This document shows positions 8,423-16,103 of a stretch of DNA of 64,000 nt, in pieces. How positions within the stretch are numbered: position 1 is the first letter of the stretch; the number at the start of each line of letters is the position of its first letter. The position numbers and the translations under genes were made by a program. Source of the DNA: Porphyromonadaceae bacterium UBA7203 (lineage in GTDB: Bacteria > Bacteroidota > Bacteroidia > Bacteroidales > Muribaculaceae); NCBI GenBank assembly GCA_002490725.1, contig DKUN01000017.1:62001-126000 (forward strand), in the 5' to 3' direction. The notes under the pieces are model-generated. The model saw only the letters and a list, made by a program, of their open reading frames with translations, did not search any database and was not told the DNA's origin.

Positions 8423-9952
8423 TCAGTCGGCGGATTGCTGAGCCGCCCCGGCCGAGTCGGTGGTGATGAGTTTGATGTCTATCGGCTGCTGGCCAACGAT
8501 TCCGTGGAGCAGGGCGTCGACGTTGACTATGGGCGACGATATGAGCTCGGGAATGTTGTAGGTGCGGGTGAAGGTGTCGTAGAATCCGGCCTCCTTCTGC
8601 GGCAGGGCAAAGGGCTTGGTGGCGCGGCCGGTGGCGGTGTCGAACGCGGCGAAGTAGGGGCGCGCCCACAGGCCGTCGAGTCGTTTCGATGAGAAAACGA
8701 ACCACTTTCCGTCGGAGCTCCACGAGTGGTAGCTGTCGATTGACTCGGAGTTCACCTCGTCCATTTCGCGCCATAGGCCGGTCGACAGGTCGAGCAGGCA
8801 CAGCTGGCTCTCGGGGTGCCAGATGGAGAAGGTGCCGTAGTCCATGCGGGTGAACATGAGCCACTTGCCGTCGGGGCTCACGCGGGGAAACGACACGCTC
8901 TTCTGCTCGGCCGCGGCGTCGTAGACGGTGCGGAAGTTGGAGAATGTGCCGTCGGCTGGGTTGAAGTCGATGGCGCAGAGGCTGTAGAATATCGAGTCGG
9001 GTGCCGTCATGGGCAGGTCGGGGTGGCTGAGCTCGGCGCGGCAGAAGTAGAGCGTGCGGTTGTCGGGGGCCCAGCTGGGGAAGGTTTCTATGACGCCGGG
9101 GCCGCAGAGCATGCTGTCGGAGTAGGCGGTGCGGGTCTCCACGTTGTAGACCATCAGGTCAGCCGACTGGTCGAGCACCTCGATGGGCTTGGTGCCCGAC
9201 GAGGGGAATATCTGGCCCACGGCATTGGCGCTGAAGGCAATGAAGCGGCCGTCGCGGCTCCATCCGGGGTAGGTGGCGCCATGGTTCGAGCCCATGAAGT
9301 TGGAGTTGATTTTCTCCACCTTGCCGTTACGCGAAATCAGGGTGCCGCCCTGCTTGCCGCGCACGTGTATCATCAGGCCCTTGCCGGGGTCGTTGGCGCT
9401 GAAGTTATGGCAGTTGATGCACTGACGGTCGAAGTCTTTGTTTTCAAGCACGGGGCGCTCGTCGTAGTTGGAGAGGTCGCGCTCGTAGATGCCGATCTGC
9501 GACCATAGCTCGTAGCCGGGATAGAGCAGGCGGTATACCAAGTAGCCGTCGATGGGATTGGCCGATACGGGGCACACCACGTCGGCCGTGGCGCCGTTCC
9601 ACTTTCCGTCGGCGCCCTTGGCGGCGAAGCGCAGGTAGATTGAGTCGCCCTTGGCGGCGTCGAGCAGCGCGTGCCAGCGCTTGAGCGGAATTTCCACCTT
9701 GCCGTCGCTGCCCGACTGCACCACGATTTCAGGGTCGTGGCCGCAGCGTCCTATTTCGGTCTGCCAGGCGTCGGCGTCGGCCTCGATGGTGAAGGAGGGG
9801 GCGGCAATGTTGGGTGCGAAGGTCACACCGGCATAGTCGGGGCTCAGCGCGGGCACTTCGAGCGTGCGGGTGTCGGGGGTGTGGGCGCTGTCGCTGCAGG
9901 CGGCGAGGGCCAGGGCTGCGGCTGCAAAGAGTGTTATGGAGGTTGCTTTCAT
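8423..9952 (-). CDS. TolB-like (PD40) lipoprotein with a CxxCH motif
   Basis: A 509-residue predicted lipoprotein whose signal peptide ends in a lipobox with Cys19 (LALAAC). A single CINCH motif at residues 178-182 matches the CxxCH haem-c attachment pattern. The C-terminal two thirds carry repeated WSRDGRFIAFS- and SPDGKWLMFT-type segments, typical of PD40/WD40-like beta-propeller blades as in TolB. The protein should be anchored in the envelope and face the periplasm or surface. Whether CxxCH binds haem, a metal or forms a disulfide cannot be decided from sequence. It lies 12 bp after a DUF6057 gene and 1 bp before the receiver/ATP-grasp gene, so the four probably act together. Family function is unknown to me. 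Confidence 0.85.
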   Translation of the reverse strand: MKATSITLFAAAALALAACSDSAHTPDTRTLEVPALSPDYAGVTFAPNIAAPSFTIEADADAWQTEIGRCGHDPEIVVQSGSDGKVEIPLKRWHALLDAAKGDSIYLRFAAKGADGKWNGATADVVCPVSANPIDGYLVYRLLYPGYELWSQIGIYERDLSNYDERPVLENKDFDRQCINCHNFSANDPGKGLMIHVRGKQGGTLISRNGKVEKINSNFMGSNHGATYPGWSRDGRFIAFSANAVGQIFPSSGTKPIEVLDQSADLMVYNVETRTAYSDSMLCGPGVIETFPSWAPDNRTLYFCRAELSHPDLPMTAPDSIFYSLCAIDFNPADGTFSNFRTVYDAAAEQKSVSFPRVSPDGKWLMFTRMDYGTFSIWHPESQLCLLDLSTGLWREMDEVNSESIDSYHSWSSDGKWFVFSSKRLDGLWARPYFAAFDTATGRATKPFALPQKEAGFYDTFTRTYNIPELISSPIVNVDALLHGIVGQQPIDIKLITTDSAGAAQQSAD

Positions 9953-9964
9953 GATTTCAGGTGT

Positions 9965-11497
9965 TTAGAATGTGAGTTCGTTGCCCAGGGGGTTGATAAA
10001 AGAAGTGTAGTACCAGAGGGTGCGCTTCTGGTCGGCCGAGTATGAGGTAAACTGGCCCTTGTAGCTCTCGTCGAGGAATGCGCGGAAGGCCGCGTCGGTG
10101 GCCGGCGAGATGGTGTAGCCGTCGGCTGCCAGGCGCTCGGAGCCGTAGCTGAGCCTCATCAGGCAGAGGGCCTCGTCGAAAATCTTCGGCAGCGGCTCGC
10201 CCGTGGGCGGACAGAGGTCGAGCAGGTTGGTGTAGAAGTCGGCCATATTGCCGGCCAGCAGCAGGGTCAGCAGCATGTACTGCTTGGCCATCTCGTTGTC
10301 GGGGTCGTAGTCGAGTATGTAGCGGGCGTCGCCTGCGAGGTTAAACACGTTGTCGCCGCGCATCGGCTTCTGCGGCGCGTCTTTCAGGGCGTCGCGCAGG
10401 TCGGGCACGTCGCCTTCTGCCTGCCATTTCTCAAGGTCGCGGGCCGCCGAGCGGTAAAACAGCGTCTGCTTGAGCTGGGCTATGAACTTGGTGGCCTGGA
10501 TGCCGCGGCCGGTCTCGATGAAATAGCGGCTGAGGTTGATGAGGTTGTGTGCGGTCTCGCCCCATCCGACCAGTGCCTCCGACTCCCAGTGGGCGGCGGT
10601 GTTGATGGCGCCCAGCTGCTCATAGATGTAGCCGCCGTATTCGGCCTGGTTTCTGTCGGCATTCCAGGTAAAGAAGAGCGAGTAGGGGCCGTGATATTGC
10701 GGAGTGTCGAAGAAGTTTGTCAACAGCAGGCCGCGGTGATAGAGGGCTATGGCGCGGAAGTAGTTCATCAGCTGGTTCTGTACGCCGGTGGCGGCCTGTT
10801 CCTGAGTCAGCTCGAGCACTTCGTCCCAGTCGCTGCGCTTCACGGCCTCTGTGGTCTCCACCATCAGACGCTCGTTGAGGCGCTGCATCTTCACCTCCTG
10901 GCGGTTCATGTGGCGCTCGGTGCCGTCGGGCATGGTGATGGTGGTGGCCTTGAACGAGTCGTAGTAGAACCATCCGGCCAGGGCCAGGAATATGGCCGGG
11001 CCGATGACCCCCTTCCAGGCGCGGTCGGCGCCCATCAGGTCGGGCTGCTGCTTCTTGGGTATGAAGCGGCCGGCTATGAGGGCCACGACCCACACCGCCA
11101 TGACTATGAGCAGGGCCTTGATGGCCGGAGCGAGCGAGTCGCCGACGCTGACCGTGGAGAAAAACATCCAGCAGGGCAGCAGGGCGCTGAGCTGAATGCG
11201 GTCGTGGAGGCCGGTGAGGCGCCTGATGGCCGACTGCGTCATCAGATACACGGCCACCAGCAGCAGCGACCATATCAGTGCCGCCAGCCAGGGCCAGTAG
11301 CCGAACTGGGCCATGAAGGCCGAGGCGAGCTCGGAGAAGCATTCGAAGTGCAGGGTGTCGGCGATGTAGGTCCACGAGAAGCGAAACAGGTGGTGCTGTT
11401 CGTGGTAAATCAACACGTGGCGATACAGAGTCATGTAGGCCGTGAAGAAGGTCACGAACATGACTGCCGCCACAATGTGCTTTTGGTATCTTTTCAT
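9965..11497 (-). CDS. DUF6057-like polytopic membrane protein, copy 2
   Basis: A 510-residue protein with about five hydrophobic segments in its first 185 residues (near 8-30, 68-88, 102-120, 126-146 and 164-183). A long soluble C-terminal part follows, with helical TPR-like character. I associate it with the Bacteroidota family DUF6057, whose role is unknown; the assignment is from memory. It is a close paralogue of the next gene upstream (11509-13041), with most aligned residues identical, including AYMTLYRHVLI, FMAQFGYWPWLAA and ALVGWGETAH. It lies 11 bp after that gene and 12 bp before the CxxCH lipoprotein gene, so it is part of one operon. Confidence 0.8.
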   Translation of the reverse strand: MKRYQKHIVAAVMFVTFFTAYMTLYRHVLIYHEQHHLFRFSWTYIADTLHFECFSELASAFMAQFGYWPWLAALIWSLLLVAVYLMTQSAIRRLTGLHDRIQLSALLPCWMFFSTVSVGDSLAPAIKALLIVMAVWVVALIAGRFIPKKQQPDLMGADRAWKGVIGPAIFLALAGWFYYDSFKATTITMPDGTERHMNRQEVKMQRLNERLMVETTEAVKRSDWDEVLELTQEQAATGVQNQLMNYFRAIALYHRGLLLTNFFDTPQYHGPYSLFFTWNADRNQAEYGGYIYEQLGAINTAAHWESEALVGWGETAHNLINLSRYFIETGRGIQATKFIAQLKQTLFYRSAARDLEKWQAEGDVPDLRDALKDAPQKPMRGDNVFNLAGDARYILDYDPDNEMAKQYMLLTLLLAGNMADFYTNLLDLCPPTGEPLPKIFDEALCLMRLSYGSERLAADGYTISPATDAAFRAFLDESYKGQFTSYSADQKRTLWYYTSFINPLGNELTF

Positions 11498-11508
11498 CGT
11501 CGTCAGGG

Positions 11509-13041
11509 TCAGAATCGGAGGTTTTTGCCCGACGGGCTGAGATATGTCAGATAATACCAGAGAGTGCGCTTCTGGTCGGCGGTAAACGAGGCGAGCTTGC
11601 CCTTGTTGTTCTCGGCCAGGAATGCGCGGTAGGCGGCGTCGGTCGAGGGCGAAATAACGTAGCCGTCGGCCTCGAGTCGGCCGGAGCCGTAGTTGAGCCT
11701 GATGAGGCAGAGGGCTTCGTCGAAAACCTTGGGCAGCGGCTTGCCGGTCGGGGGGTAGTGCAGCTGCAGGCTCTCGTAGAAGTTGCCCATATTGCCCGCC
11801 ATCAGCAGGGTCAGCAGCATGTATTGCTTGGCCATTTCGTTGTCGGGGTCGTTGATGAGAATATAGTTGGCGTCGCCGGCCAGGTTAAGCACGTTGTCGG
11901 CGCGCACGGGAGTCTGCGGCGCGTTTTTGAGCGCATTGCGCAGGCCGGGCACGTCGCCCTCGGCGCGCCACTGTTCGAGTTGTCGGGCCGTTGAGCGGTA
12001 AAAGAGCGTGTGTTTGAGCGGCTCAATGAATTTGCGAGCCTGCTCGCCGCGGCCTACTTCAATCAGGTAGCGGCTCAGGTTTATGAGATGATGGGCCGTT
12101 TCGCCCCATCCGACCAGGGCTTCGAACTCCCAGTGGATGGCCGTGTTCAGTGCGCCGAGTTCTTCGTAGATATAGCCGCCGTATTCGGCCTGGTTCTTGT
12201 CGGCCTTCCAGGGAAAGAAGAGTGAGCGCGGACCATGGTGCTGCGGGTTGTCGAATATGTTGGTCAGCAGGGAGCCGCGGTGAAACAGGGCCATGGCGCG
12301 GAAATATGTCATCAGGTGGTTTTTGGTGCCGGTGGCGGCCTGCTCGTCGGTCAGGGCGAGCACTTCGTCCCAGTCGCGGCGCCTCATTGCCTGGGTGGCT
12401 TTCATCATCAGGCGCTCGTTTTTGCGCTGAAGGGTAACCTCCTTGCGTGTGAAGTGGCGCTCCTTGCCGTCGGGCAGGGTAATGGTTATCGGTTTGAACG
12501 AGTCGTAGTAGAACCATCCGAACATGGCCAGAAAAATCACCGGCCCGGCAATGCTGACCCAGGGACGGTCGGGGTCAATGACGACGGGCATCTTCTTTTT
12601 GGGGATGAACCTGCCGAATGTGAGGGCGGCAAGCCAGATTGCCGCGATGATGCAGACGGCCTTGATGGGCTCGGCCGGCTGGCCGTCGATGTTGACTGTG
12701 GCGAAAAACAGCAAGCAGGGCGGCAGGGCGCTGAGCTGAATGCGGTCGTTGAGTCCCGTTAAACGCCTGATGATTGACTGGCCCATTGCGTAGACTCCTA
12801 CGAACAGCAGCGACCATATTGTCGCGGCGAGCCAGGGCCAGTAGCCGAACTGGGCCATGAATGCCGCGGCGAGTTCGAAAAAGCCGTCGAGGTGAATGGT
12901 TTCTGCGATGTAGTCGCACGAGAAGCGAAACAGGTAGTGCTGTTCATGGAAAATCAAGACGTGGCGGTAAAGGGTCATGTAGGCGGTGAAAAACGTCGCG
13001 AACATGACTGTCGCCACAATCGTTTTCGAGTATTTTTTCAT
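11509..13041 (-). CDS. DUF6057-like polytopic membrane protein, copy 1
   Basis: The first gene of the operon encodes 510 residues from the ATG at 13041. The frame is open 24 codons further up, but the chosen start gives MKKYSKTIVATVMF, which aligns exactly with the start of its paralogue, and it lies just downstream of a TAAATTTG promoter box. The layout matches the paralogue: about five membrane segments in the first 185 residues, then a soluble domain of about 320 residues. The two copies arose by tandem duplication. They may form a heteromer or have specialised. Function is unknown; the soluble tail and co-expression with a PD40 lipoprotein suggest an envelope complex, which is inference. 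Confidence 0.8.
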   Translation of the reverse strand: MKKYSKTIVATVMFATFFTAYMTLYRHVLIFHEQHYLFRFSCDYIAETIHLDGFFELAAAFMAQFGYWPWLAATIWSLLFVGVYAMGQSIIRRLTGLNDRIQLSALPPCLLFFATVNIDGQPAEPIKAVCIIAAIWLAALTFGRFIPKKKMPVVIDPDRPWVSIAGPVIFLAMFGWFYYDSFKPITITLPDGKERHFTRKEVTLQRKNERLMMKATQAMRRRDWDEVLALTDEQAATGTKNHLMTYFRAMALFHRGSLLTNIFDNPQHHGPRSLFFPWKADKNQAEYGGYIYEELGALNTAIHWEFEALVGWGETAHHLINLSRYLIEVGRGEQARKFIEPLKHTLFYRSTARQLEQWRAEGDVPGLRNALKNAPQTPVRADNVLNLAGDANYILINDPDNEMAKQYMLLTLLMAGNMGNFYESLQLHYPPTGKPLPKVFDEALCLIRLNYGSGRLEADGYVISPSTDAAYRAFLAENNKGKLASFTADQKRTLWYYLTYLSPSGKNLRF

Positions 13042-13071
13042 AATCGGAAATAACAATCGGTATAAGACGCG

Positions 13072-13079
13072 CAAATTTA
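13072..13079 (-). promoter_or_regulatory. -7 element for the DUF6057/CxxCH/aroC operon
   Basis: TAAATTTG on the minus strand matches the Bacteroidota -7 consensus and lies 30 bp upstream of the ATG at 13041. The -33 position has TTT rather than TTG, so the match is only partial. This is the only good promoter box seen ahead of the six genes running down to aroC. Confidence 0.6.
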
Positions 13080-13102
13080 CGAAAAAATCGGGAAAACGGA
13101 AA

Positions 13103-13133
13103 GACCCCGTCACCGGTAATCGGCGGCGGGGTC
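13103..13133 (-). terminator. Hairpin terminator after the OmpA-family gene
   Basis: On the minus strand an inverted repeat with GACCCCG/CGGGGTC arms is followed by TTTCCGTTTTCC. It lies 41 bp beyond the stop of the OmpA-family gene and just upstream of the next promoter, so it insulates the two units. Confidence 0.7.
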
Positions 13134-13174
13134 GGGGAGTTGTGTATCAGAGTTATGTGTGTCAGAGAGGCGTG

Positions 13175-14341
13175 TTATTTGGCGTTGTCGTCAAGTATGC
13201 AGATTGAAACTCGGTTCCAGCTCTCTTCCTTGAACATCTCGCCGATGCCCTGGCCTTCGGCCTTGATGCGCGAAGCCTTGATGCCGTATTTGTTGACGAG
13301 CATTGATTTCACACCTTCGGCGCGGGCTGCAGCGAGGCGCTCGTTGAACTGCAGGTTGCCGTCTTTCGAGGCGTAGCCCTTGATGAGCACAGTCGACTCG
13401 GGATTGTTCTTCATATACTGGGCAATCATTTCGACATTGGGCTGCTGGTCGGTGCCGATTTTCGAGGAGCCGATGCGGTAGAAGATGTAGCGCACGCTCT
13501 GGAGAGAGTTGGTGTTCTCTACAACCGTGTTGGTGACAACTGTGGCCGGACGGTTCATGCAGCGTTCGAGCTGTGACTTGAGGTTGGCGTTGGCGGCGGT
13601 GAGGTCGGCCATGCCGGCTTCCTGGGCCACTACTATGGCGCGCAGGGCGTTGATTTGTTCGTTATAGTCCGAGTAGTCGCACGGTTCAGCATAGGCAAAG
13701 CTGTGGGTGCCGTTCGAGTTGCCGAAGTGGTAGGTCACGCCTGCCATGAGCTCGAGGGCTGCCGCACGTTCGGAGAATACGGTGTGGTGGCCGTTGGTCA
13801 CGTTCCAGACAATAGCCGGTTTGATGCCGATAGTCCAAGCCTTCGATTCGCCGAGGTTGAAATTGAAGTTCATGCCGGTCTTGACGCCGAGGTCGTTTTG
13901 GTCGGCACCCTGCGAATGAGGCACGAAGGTGCGAATCCAGCCAACGCCGCCAACGAGTTCGACTTCAAATACTCTGGGCTGGCCGGCATATCCGGCAAAG
14001 AGGTTGTTGAGGTTCGTGGCGCCGAAAACTCCGAGATACATGGCGTCGACAACGTTGCGCATCGACGGCATTTTGTTCCAGGTCGACGTGTTGAAGCCGA
14101 ATTCGCCTTCAACGCCGATGCCGAACGCCGGCGCTATTTGTTTGCGCACTTCAAGGCCGGCGGCGCCGCGCACGTTGTCGCCAAACGAGCCGTGATAGGG
14201 GTTAAGAGGGTTGACGATGCCGCCTTTGAGAGTGATGGACCAGTTATCGCATGGGGCGAACGGTGCGAGTTCGCGACTTTCGGCGTTAGCCACGCCGGAT
14301 AATGCGACTGTTGCAATAGCAGCGAGGATAATTTTTTTCAT
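13175..14341 (-). CDS. OmpA-family outer membrane protein
   Basis: The 388-residue product starts at 14341 with a typical signal peptide (MKKIILAAIATVALSG, cleavage near ANA). The frame continues 29 codons upstream, but those lack signal-peptide character. Residues about 30-235 form an outer-membrane beta-barrel-like region rich in alternating aromatic and polar residues. A short helical stretch follows near 245-280. The last 110 residues are an OmpA-type peptidoglycan-binding domain with FYRIGSSKI and the NERLAAARAEGVKSMLV helix. It probably links the outer membrane to peptidoglycan. It is monocistronic: a hairpin terminator follows, and the next gene upstream is 117 bp away. Confidence 0.9.
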   Translation of the reverse strand: MKKIILAAIATVALSGVANAESRELAPFAPCDNWSITLKGGIVNPLNPYHGSFGDNVRGAAGLEVRKQIAPAFGIGVEGEFGFNTSTWNKMPSMRNVVDAMYLGVFGATNLNNLFAGYAGQPRVFEVELVGGVGWIRTFVPHSQGADQNDLGVKTGMNFNFNLGESKAWTIGIKPAIVWNVTNGHHTVFSERAAALELMAGVTYHFGNSNGTHSFAYAEPCDYSDYNEQINALRAIVVAQEAGMADLTAANANLKSQLERCMNRPATVVTNTVVENTNSLQSVRYIFYRIGSSKIGTDQQPNVEMIAQYMKNNPESTVLIKGYASKDGNLQFNERLAAARAEGVKSMLVNKYGIKASRIKAEGQGIGEMFKEESWNRVSICILDDNAK

Positions 14342-14458
14342 AGTTAAGATGATAAGTAAATAGTTGTTAGTTGAATTTTGGAGGGTTAATTGTATAGATA
14401 AAATGCGTAACTGCCCGTAAAAGTTCAATTACCCCGTCGGCCAAAAACAGCCGGGACG

Positions 14459-15970
14459 TCAGAATGCGCTCACTGAACGGAGAATCGGCTCGACGATGTG
14501 GCGGTCGGGACACAGGCGCGGAACCTTGCGCTGGCCGCCGAGTTTGCCTGTTGATTCGAGCCATTGGGCAAACGTGCCCCGCGGCACGGCGATTACCTCT
14601 ACCGGGTCGAGAAATATGGAGCCGGCGCGTTTGGCGGCATAGTCGCTGTTTTCGGCGCAGAGCCGACGGTCGAGTTCGGCGGCAAAGCGGTTTGTGTCGG
14701 CCGGAGGCTCGTCGAACTCCACGAGCCACTGGTGGCGCCCTCGCTTGGAGCCGGCGGTGTAGACCGGGGCTGCGGTGTAGTCGCTGACCTTGCAGCCCAT
14801 CGCGGTGCACGTGGCCGCGAGTGCGGCATCGGAGTTATGGACCATCAGCTCCTCGCCGAAGGCGTTGATGTAGAGTTTTGTGCGCCCGGCAATCGAGATT
14901 CGCAGCGGAGCGGTCGATTCGATGCGCACGGTGTCGCCCAGCGGGTAGCGCCAGAGTCCGTTGGCCGCCGAGATAATCATTGCGTAGACCTTGCCGGCCT
15001 CTACTTCCCATGCCTTTACGGGTTCGGAGCCGTCAAGGGGATCGAATTCATAGAAAACGCCTGCGTCGGGAATCAGCAGCATGGCGCCAGGGCTGCGGCG
15101 GTCTTGCACGGCAAAGAAGCCCTCTGAGGCATTATACGTTTCCAGGTAGTGCATGCGCCCGGGGTCGGTGATGGCCTCATACTGGTCGCGATAGGGGGTG
15201 AAATTGATGCCGCCGTGAAAAAACACCTCGAGGTTGGGCCATACGTCGTGAATCGACTCGGCGCCGGCGGCTTTGAGAACCTCGCGGAGCACGGTCAGGA
15301 ACCATGACGGCACGCCTGAAATCGAGCGCACGTCGGCGCGGAGCGAGGCGTTGACCAGCGCCGGCAGTTTTTCGTGCCAGTCGCTCAGCAGGGCCACGTC
15401 TCGGTTGGCCGGAATGCGCAGTCGCGACGTTGCTCCCGGCATCCGTTCGATGAGGTGGGCCGACAGATCGCCGATCTTGACGTCGGCGGGGTGATTTTTG
15501 AGTTCGGTGGCAAAGCTGCCGCCGAGAATGAACGAGCGGCCGCCAATGAGCTTGCTTTCGGGATAAAGTCTCAGATATTCGGCCACGCAGTCGGCCGAGC
15601 CGCTGAAGTGGTTGAGCCTAAGCGAGTCGTCGGTGACGGGCACGTATTTGCTGCGACCGTCAGATGTGCCCGACGACTGGGCGAAACGTCTGCACCGTCC
15701 GCGCCAGAGCACATCTTTCTCTCCTGCCACCATGCGCATCACGTCGGGACGTATATCCTCATACGTGCGCACCGGCACCCGCGAGCAGAAGTGCTCGGCG
15801 CCGGTCATTGTTGCAAAACTATAGCGCCGCCCGATTTCGGTCGAGCGTGCATCGTGGAGCAACGAGCGCAAAACGTTGCGCTGGGTCTGTTCGAGGTCGT
15901 CAGCGTGATGCCCGAGAGTTTTTGCCCGGGCCACGAAGAACGGACGGCATAATGGTGTGAAGTTCAACAC
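14459..15970 (-). CDS. GH3-family acyl-adenylating enzyme
   Basis: A 503-residue cytoplasmic protein of the GH3 family (named after plant auxin-responsive GH3 proteins). This branch of the ANL adenylating enzymes couples amino acids to acyl acids; the bacterial substrate is not known. The ATP-binding loop is SSGTSDGRSKYVP near residue 98, the second motif is YNASEGFF near 280, and LWRYPLGDTVR with GRTKLYINAFGEEL near 345-375 completes the adenylation site. The start is GTG at 15970. It lies only five bases after a perfect -7 box, so the mRNA appears leaderless. It stands alone, with the orphan gene at 16104 diverging from it. Confidence 0.85.
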   Translation of the reverse strand: MLNFTPLCRPFFVARAKTLGHHADDLEQTQRNVLRSLLHDARSTEIGRRYSFATMTGAEHFCSRVPVRTYEDIRPDVMRMVAGEKDVLWRGRCRRFAQSSGTSDGRSKYVPVTDDSLRLNHFSGSADCVAEYLRLYPESKLIGGRSFILGGSFATELKNHPADVKIGDLSAHLIERMPGATSRLRIPANRDVALLSDWHEKLPALVNASLRADVRSISGVPSWFLTVLREVLKAAGAESIHDVWPNLEVFFHGGINFTPYRDQYEAITDPGRMHYLETYNASEGFFAVQDRRSPGAMLLIPDAGVFYEFDPLDGSEPVKAWEVEAGKVYAMIISAANGLWRYPLGDTVRIESTAPLRISIAGRTKLYINAFGEELMVHNSDAALAATCTAMGCKVSDYTAAPVYTAGSKRGRHQWLVEFDEPPADTNRFAAELDRRLCAENSDYAAKRAGSIFLDPVEVIAVPRGTFAQWLESTGKLGGQRKVPRLCPDRHIVEPILRSVSAF

Positions 15971-15975
15971 GAGGG

Positions 15976-15983
15976 CAAAGTTA
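15976..15983 (-). promoter_or_regulatory. -7 element for the GH3-family gene, abutting its start codon
   Basis: TAACTTTG on the minus strand ends five bases before the GTG start at 15970. With the usual spacing from the -7 box, transcription would begin at or next to the start codon. The -33 position is not a clear TTG. Confidence 0.6.
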
Positions 15984-16062
15984 ATTAAAATTCTACTAAT
16001 TACATAATGCGCAACTATAAAAATAAGTTCGGAATCTACGGCCTGAAAGTTGGGCCGATAGA

Positions 16063-16070
16063 TAAATTTG
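16063..16070 (+). promoter_or_regulatory. -7 element for the orphan gene at 16104
   Basis: TAAATTTG matches the Bacteroidota -7 consensus and lies 34 bp before the ATG at 16104. No TTG sits at the right distance for a -33 element. The 133-bp divergent gap 15971-16103 also holds the GH3-gene promoter and no other feature that I see. Confidence 0.5.
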
Positions 16071-16103
16071 TGGACTGAAATATAGCGAAAAGTAAATATT
16101 TTT

